Assembly: GCA_025463615.1 (NCBI GenBank)
Contig: JAODAU010000426.1
Coordinates: 1 to 15,990 of the forward strand
Reading direction: 5' to 3'
From: Microbacteriaceae bacterium
Lineage (GTDB): Bacteria; Actinomycetota; Actinomycetes; Actinomycetales; Microbacteriaceae
DNA: 15,990 bases
Shown here: positions 13,603 to 15,990 of the stretch, in pieces
How positions within the stretch are numbered: position 1 is the stretch's first letter
Layout of the letters: each line of letters begins with the position of its first letter
Program-made: the position numbers and the translations under genes
Notes under the pieces: generated by a model
What the model saw: the letters and a program-made list of their open reading frames with translations, nothing else
Told to the model about the DNA's origin: nothing
The model's database searches: none

Positions 13603-14688
13603 ATGTCTCGTCGATTCCTTTCCCTCATGGCATGCCTCGTCGCGGTTGGCGCGGGGCTCGTGTTCTTCGGGGGCCCGAGCGTGCGCTCTGCGGATGCTGC
13701 CGAACCGCTCCACGGGAACGCCCGCTATAGCGACTTCCTCGTCTGGTCACGCTTCGACGACTTCGAGACGGGCACCGCCCGGCTTGTGGTCACCCGCGGG
13801 CAGGGTCAGCCCGTCACCCCACTCAGCAATCCGCCTGCCGGATCGCGTGACATCGATCCGCGGATCTCGCCGGACGGCCACCAGATTCTCTTCGAGCGCG
13901 ATGACGCCGACGGTAACTCGACCGCCGGCATCATCGGGACCGATGGGCGCGGCGAACACCTGATCGACCTCGGCTGTGTCGATCCGTGCGTCGGCACCAA
14001 CACCCCGAGCTGGACGCCGGACGGGCGCCACCTGCTTTACGACCGAGTCTCGGGCCCCTTCGACGACGCCGGGGACGCCGCATCGGCGGTGCTTTGGCAG
14101 GCGAATCTCGACGGCACCCACCAGCGTCGCGTGTCCGATGTCGCGCTGGACGCGGTGCGCACCGAGGAGACCAACGCGAGCTTCGCGCCCTCCGGATACC
14201 GGGTGGTGCTCCGAGACACGATCGACCGCCAGTCGGCAATCTTCCGCGAGTGGCCGGACGGTTCGCATGCCGTGCAACTCACCCCGTGGACCTTGCTGGC
14301 TGACCTTCCGTTCGTCTCGCCATCACGGCTCGGCCCCACCAAGGACCTCGTAGTCTTCGAGGCGACCGGGCCACAAACGGGTCCGTCGGGGAACGCCCGA
14401 ATCGCAACAGTCCCGGCGACCTGCGCCTCGCTCGCGAGCTGCACGGCCCAGATTCGCTACCTGACACCAGCGACGACGGACACCGTAGCCAACTTCAACC
14501 CCTCGTGGGCACCCGACGGACAGACGGTCGTCTACGTCAACTTCCGTTCGGGGGACGACACCCACAACGCGGTCGGTGACATCTGGACCATGCGCTGGAC
14601 CGGCGCGAACAAGACGCCGGTCTCGTTGGATCCTCGGTTCGAGTTCCGGCCCGCCTGGGGCAGTCTTCTCACTGTGCGTGAGCACTGA
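13603..14688 (+). CDS. Secreted TolB-like PD40 beta-propeller protein
   Basis: A 361-residue exported protein. GGAGG at 13594-13598 sets the start at ATG 13603; the in-frame ATG 13585 would lie upstream of that site. The signal peptide has SRR, a hydrophobic core at about 6-24 and a probable cut after ADA at 30-32. The mature part carries PD40/WD40-like blades with the P-x-x-S/T-P-D/S-G signature: DPRISPDGHQILFER (85-99), TPSWTPDGRHLLYDR (134-148), ASFAPSGYRVVLRD (192-205), PSWAPDGQTVVYVN (300-313) and a last partial FRPAW (348-352). Two close cysteine pairs, C125/C129 and C274/C280, could form disulfides outside the cell. TolB-like propellers are usually binding scaffolds. No Pal or Tol system is expected in a Gram-positive, so the role is unknown. 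It is divergent from the LysR gene and ends before a bidirectional terminator. Confidence 0.87.
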   Translation: MSRRFLSLMACLVAVGAGLVFFGGPSVRSADAAEPLHGNARYSDFLVWSRFDDFETGTARLVVTRGQGQPVTPLSNPPAGSRDIDPRISPDGHQILFERDDADGNSTAGIIGTDGRGEHLIDLGCVDPCVGTNTPSWTPDGRHLLYDRVSGPFDDAGDAASAVLWQANLDGTHQRRVSDVALDAVRTEETNASFAPSGYRVVLRDTIDRQSAIFREWPDGSHAVQLTPWTLLADLPFVSPSRLGPTKDLVVFEATGPQTGPSGNARIATVPATCASLASCTAQIRYLTPATTDTVANFNPSWAPDGQTVVYVNFRSGDDTHNAVGDIWTMRWTGANKTPVSLDPRFEFRPAWGSLLTVREH

Positions 14689-14702
14689 CAGTGGATGTCA
14701 GT

Positions 14703-14801
14703 TCTCACGTTAGGCGAGACTTCTGACGAAAGTGATACCAGGTAATTGCTGGGTTGTTGGTGACGTGGCCGAGGCGGGGCGTCTCATATGAAGCGAGACT
14801 T
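14703..14801. repeat. Pair of 20-base imperfect direct repeats (14703-14722 and 14782-14801)
   Basis: Both copies have TCTCA, six variable bases, then GCGAGACTT, matching at 16 of 20 positions, with starts 79 bases apart. They fill the gap between the PD40 gene and the terminator, where no convincing open frame is seen. Paired degenerate repeats of this kind can be transposase-binding ends, so a decayed insertion-sequence end is possible. I cannot name a family. Confidence 0.45.
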
Positions 14802-14817
14802 TCGATCAGCTAGACAA

Positions 14818-14856
14818 AAAAAGGATGCGGACCCCGGTCGGGTTCGCATCCTTTTT
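14818..14856. terminator. Bidirectional intrinsic terminator
   Basis: A 17-bp stem (AAAAAGGATGCGGACCC with its complement, one G-T wobble) closes on the 5-base loop CGGTC. The A and T runs at the stem base act as U-tracts in either direction. It sits 129 bases after the PD40 stop and 10 bases after the stop of the minus-strand zinc-ribbon gene, so it can serve both convergent genes. Confidence 0.92.
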
Positions 14857-14866
14857 CGGTTGGCGA

Positions 14867-15990
14867 CTAGTTGGTGCTCGTGTCGTTGTGCGTCGCTTCG
14901 TCGAACATGACTCGGGCTTCCTCGGGGCAGTCCTTGCAGCCTCGCGAGTGTCGTCGGTTCGGAACGCTTTGCTGAACCTTGTGCCCGGCTGCGACGCACT
15001 TCCACCAGTACAGGTCGGTGCCAGCCAACATCTTGTCTGGTGTCTTGGGGTGGTTCATGTAGGGGTGAAATTCTGACATGAGTTCCGGGTCCGTTGTAGC
15101 GAGGTCGTTGACGCCTGGCGCGACCTTCCTGTGCGAGCAGTACTGGCATTCGTAACCGGCCACACGACGGTCGATGCGCTGCGGGTAGACGTGCCCGAAG
15201 GGGCAGTTCCACCTGGCGACGAAGTGCGAGCCAACCGTGAAGTTCTCGGGTCGACGCTCTCCGTTGCGCTCGTAGTTCCATTCGGCGGCGAGTTTGGGAT
15301 TTGCTAGGACCAGGTTGGCACTCCGATTCACGTCGGCGGTGGCCAGGCAGTCGGGGCATGAGTGGCCGTGAGTTCGGTCGTAGATTCGCATCTTGTAGCG
15401 GTGGCCGTTGGAGCAGACCCAGCCGATTGTGATGCTGGAGCCGAAGGACATTGCTGTCGGCGAGTGGAAGTGAAGCCAGGACGGGTCCCACTCGGCGGCG
15501 ATTTCGGGATGGGTCGTGGCGATGTCGTTGATACCGGCGACGATGGTCCGGTGAGAGCAGATGGCACAGTTGATTCCGCCGTGGACGCGGGCCGACGGCG
15601 AGGCCTCGTAGTCGTGGCCCTGCGGGCATCGCCACCACATTGGCGTGGTCGAACTCGCGGGCACGTCGCCGGCGGTGAGACCCCCGTTGAGGTCGATGGC
15701 GAACTCGGAGACCACGGCGGGCTTCTTGGTTGCGACGTCGTTGACGCCTGGGGTGAATCGGTTGGCGCATACGCGGCATTCGACTGCCGATGTGTTGCTG
15801 CTTTGGAGGGGCGTGCGCGGTCGAAGGTACTGGTGCCCCTTTGAGCAGATGCGGACTTCCGTGCGCGGGGCTGTTCCGTCCGCTTTGGCGGTGGGGTAGC
15901 GCTTGTGGAGGACCGGGAGAGCTCGTCTCGCGATGGTGAGGTTGTCGTCGCCGGAGACCGGCAGGTAGGCGTCGAACGCTTCCGGCTGGA
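14867..15990 (-). CDS. Zinc-ribbon repeat protein (DUF4379/treble-clef type), 5' end outside window
   Basis: The frame is open from the window edge to TAG at 14869-14867, giving 373 visible residues without the N-terminus. GTG 15715 is only an internal codon: the repeat pattern continues upstream of it. Five zinc-ribbon units are visible, each C-x3-4-H then C-x2-C (visible-residue numbering): C48/H52/C71/C74, C121/H125/C141/C144, C192/H196/C211/C214, C262/H266/C281/C284 and C331/H336/C351/C354. Units 1-4 are joined by linkers of the type GINDIATTHPEIAAEW, and unit 5 ends the protein. This W-x-C-x-x-GH...C-x-x-C plus P-E-x-A-x-E-W pattern is the Pfam DUF4379 (probable zinc-ribbon) signature. 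Such repeats occur alone or fused to nuclease-like domains and probably bind nucleic acid; the missing N-terminus may hold an effector. The neighbourhood looks acquired. Confidence 0.87.
   Translation of the reverse strand, partial: QPEAFDAYLPVSGDDNLTIARRALPVLHKRYPTAKADGTAPRTEVRICSKGHQYLRPRTPLQSSNTSAVECRVCANRFTPGVNDVATKKPAVVSEFAIDLNGGLTAGDVPASSTTPMWWRCPQGHDYEASPSARVHGGINCAICSHRTIVAGINDIATTHPEIAAEWDPSWLHFHSPTAMSFGSSITIGWVCSNGHRYKMRIYDRTHGHSCPDCLATADVNRSANLVLANPKLAAEWNYERNGERRPENFTVGSHFVARWNCPFGHVYPQRIDRRVAGYECQYCSHRKVAPGVNDLATTDPELMSEFHPYMNHPKTPDKMLAGTDLYWWKCVAAGHKVQQSVPNRRHSRGCKDCPEEARVMFDEATHNDTSTN

Noticed and set aside
13603..13641. Possible lipobox LMAC in the PD40 protein signal peptide
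   Set aside because: The cysteine would be at residue 11 with only a few hydrophobic residues before it. A normal hydrophobic core and ADA cleavage site follow, so signal peptidase I is more likely.
15713..15715. GTG as start codon of the zinc-ribbon gene
   Set aside because: The frame stays open to the window edge and holds another full zinc-ribbon unit (C48/H52/C71/C74) upstream, so this GTG is an internal valine.
1..15990. tRNA, rRNA, CRISPR array or intact transposase gene
   Set aside because: None was seen by eye on either strand. The repeat pair near 14.7 kb is the only mobile-element-like trace and has no transposase frame.

Overview
The window comes from a high-GC actinobacterium. 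The codon choice, the TANNNT promoter hexamers close to starts, the apparently leaderless genes and the many GGATGC/GCATCC hexamers suggest the family Microbacteriaceae. That assignment is inference from style, not from a marker gene.

Left part (1-2325, + strand). The window opens in the C-terminus of a TatC-like translocase subunit. A secreted two-domain GH16 glycoside hydrolase and a Cof-type HAD phosphatase follow. The HAD gene ends against the minus-strand AAA+ gene, and both stops fall in one shared CTAG.

Central module (2322-8420). This is the most interesting part. A ROK-family repressor and an unusual ClpB-like AAA+ protein, joined by a TGATG stop/start overlap, are transcribed leftwards. 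A DUF1479 (YbiU-type) putative Fe(II)/2-oxoglutarate oxygenase and an acyl-CoA synthetase are transcribed rightwards. The divergent promoter region between them carries two copies of AGTAA-N7-TTACT, 56 bp centre to centre, placed against plausible -35/-10 elements for both directions. I read this as a ROK-controlled divergent regulon for an unknown carboxylate or sugar-acid-like compound, with an AAA+ unfoldase in the repressor transcript. The AAA+ protein seems to have a degenerate first AAA domain and one intact ClpB-D2-like domain.

Right-central part (8458-11380). A 34-residue charged microprotein with a strong ribosome binding site and a long CPA1 Na+/H+ antiporter lie on the + strand. 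Two overlapping membrane-protein genes of unknown role (the smaller probably DUF6186) lie on the minus strand.

Right third (11.4-16 kb). Composition looks less GC-biased and the GGATGC hexamer thins out, as in an accessory or recently acquired segment. It holds a divergent ABM-monooxygenase/TetR pair with three ATAAGANGYG half-sites, a LysR regulator divergent from a secreted TolB-like (PD40) beta-propeller protein, a strong bidirectional terminator, and a five-repeat zinc-ribbon (DUF4379-type) protein whose 5' end lies beyond the window. A 20-nt imperfect direct repeat between the last two genes may be a mobile-element remnant. I saw no rRNA, tRNA, CRISPR array or intact insertion sequence. 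No gene-free stretch exceeds 300 bases.
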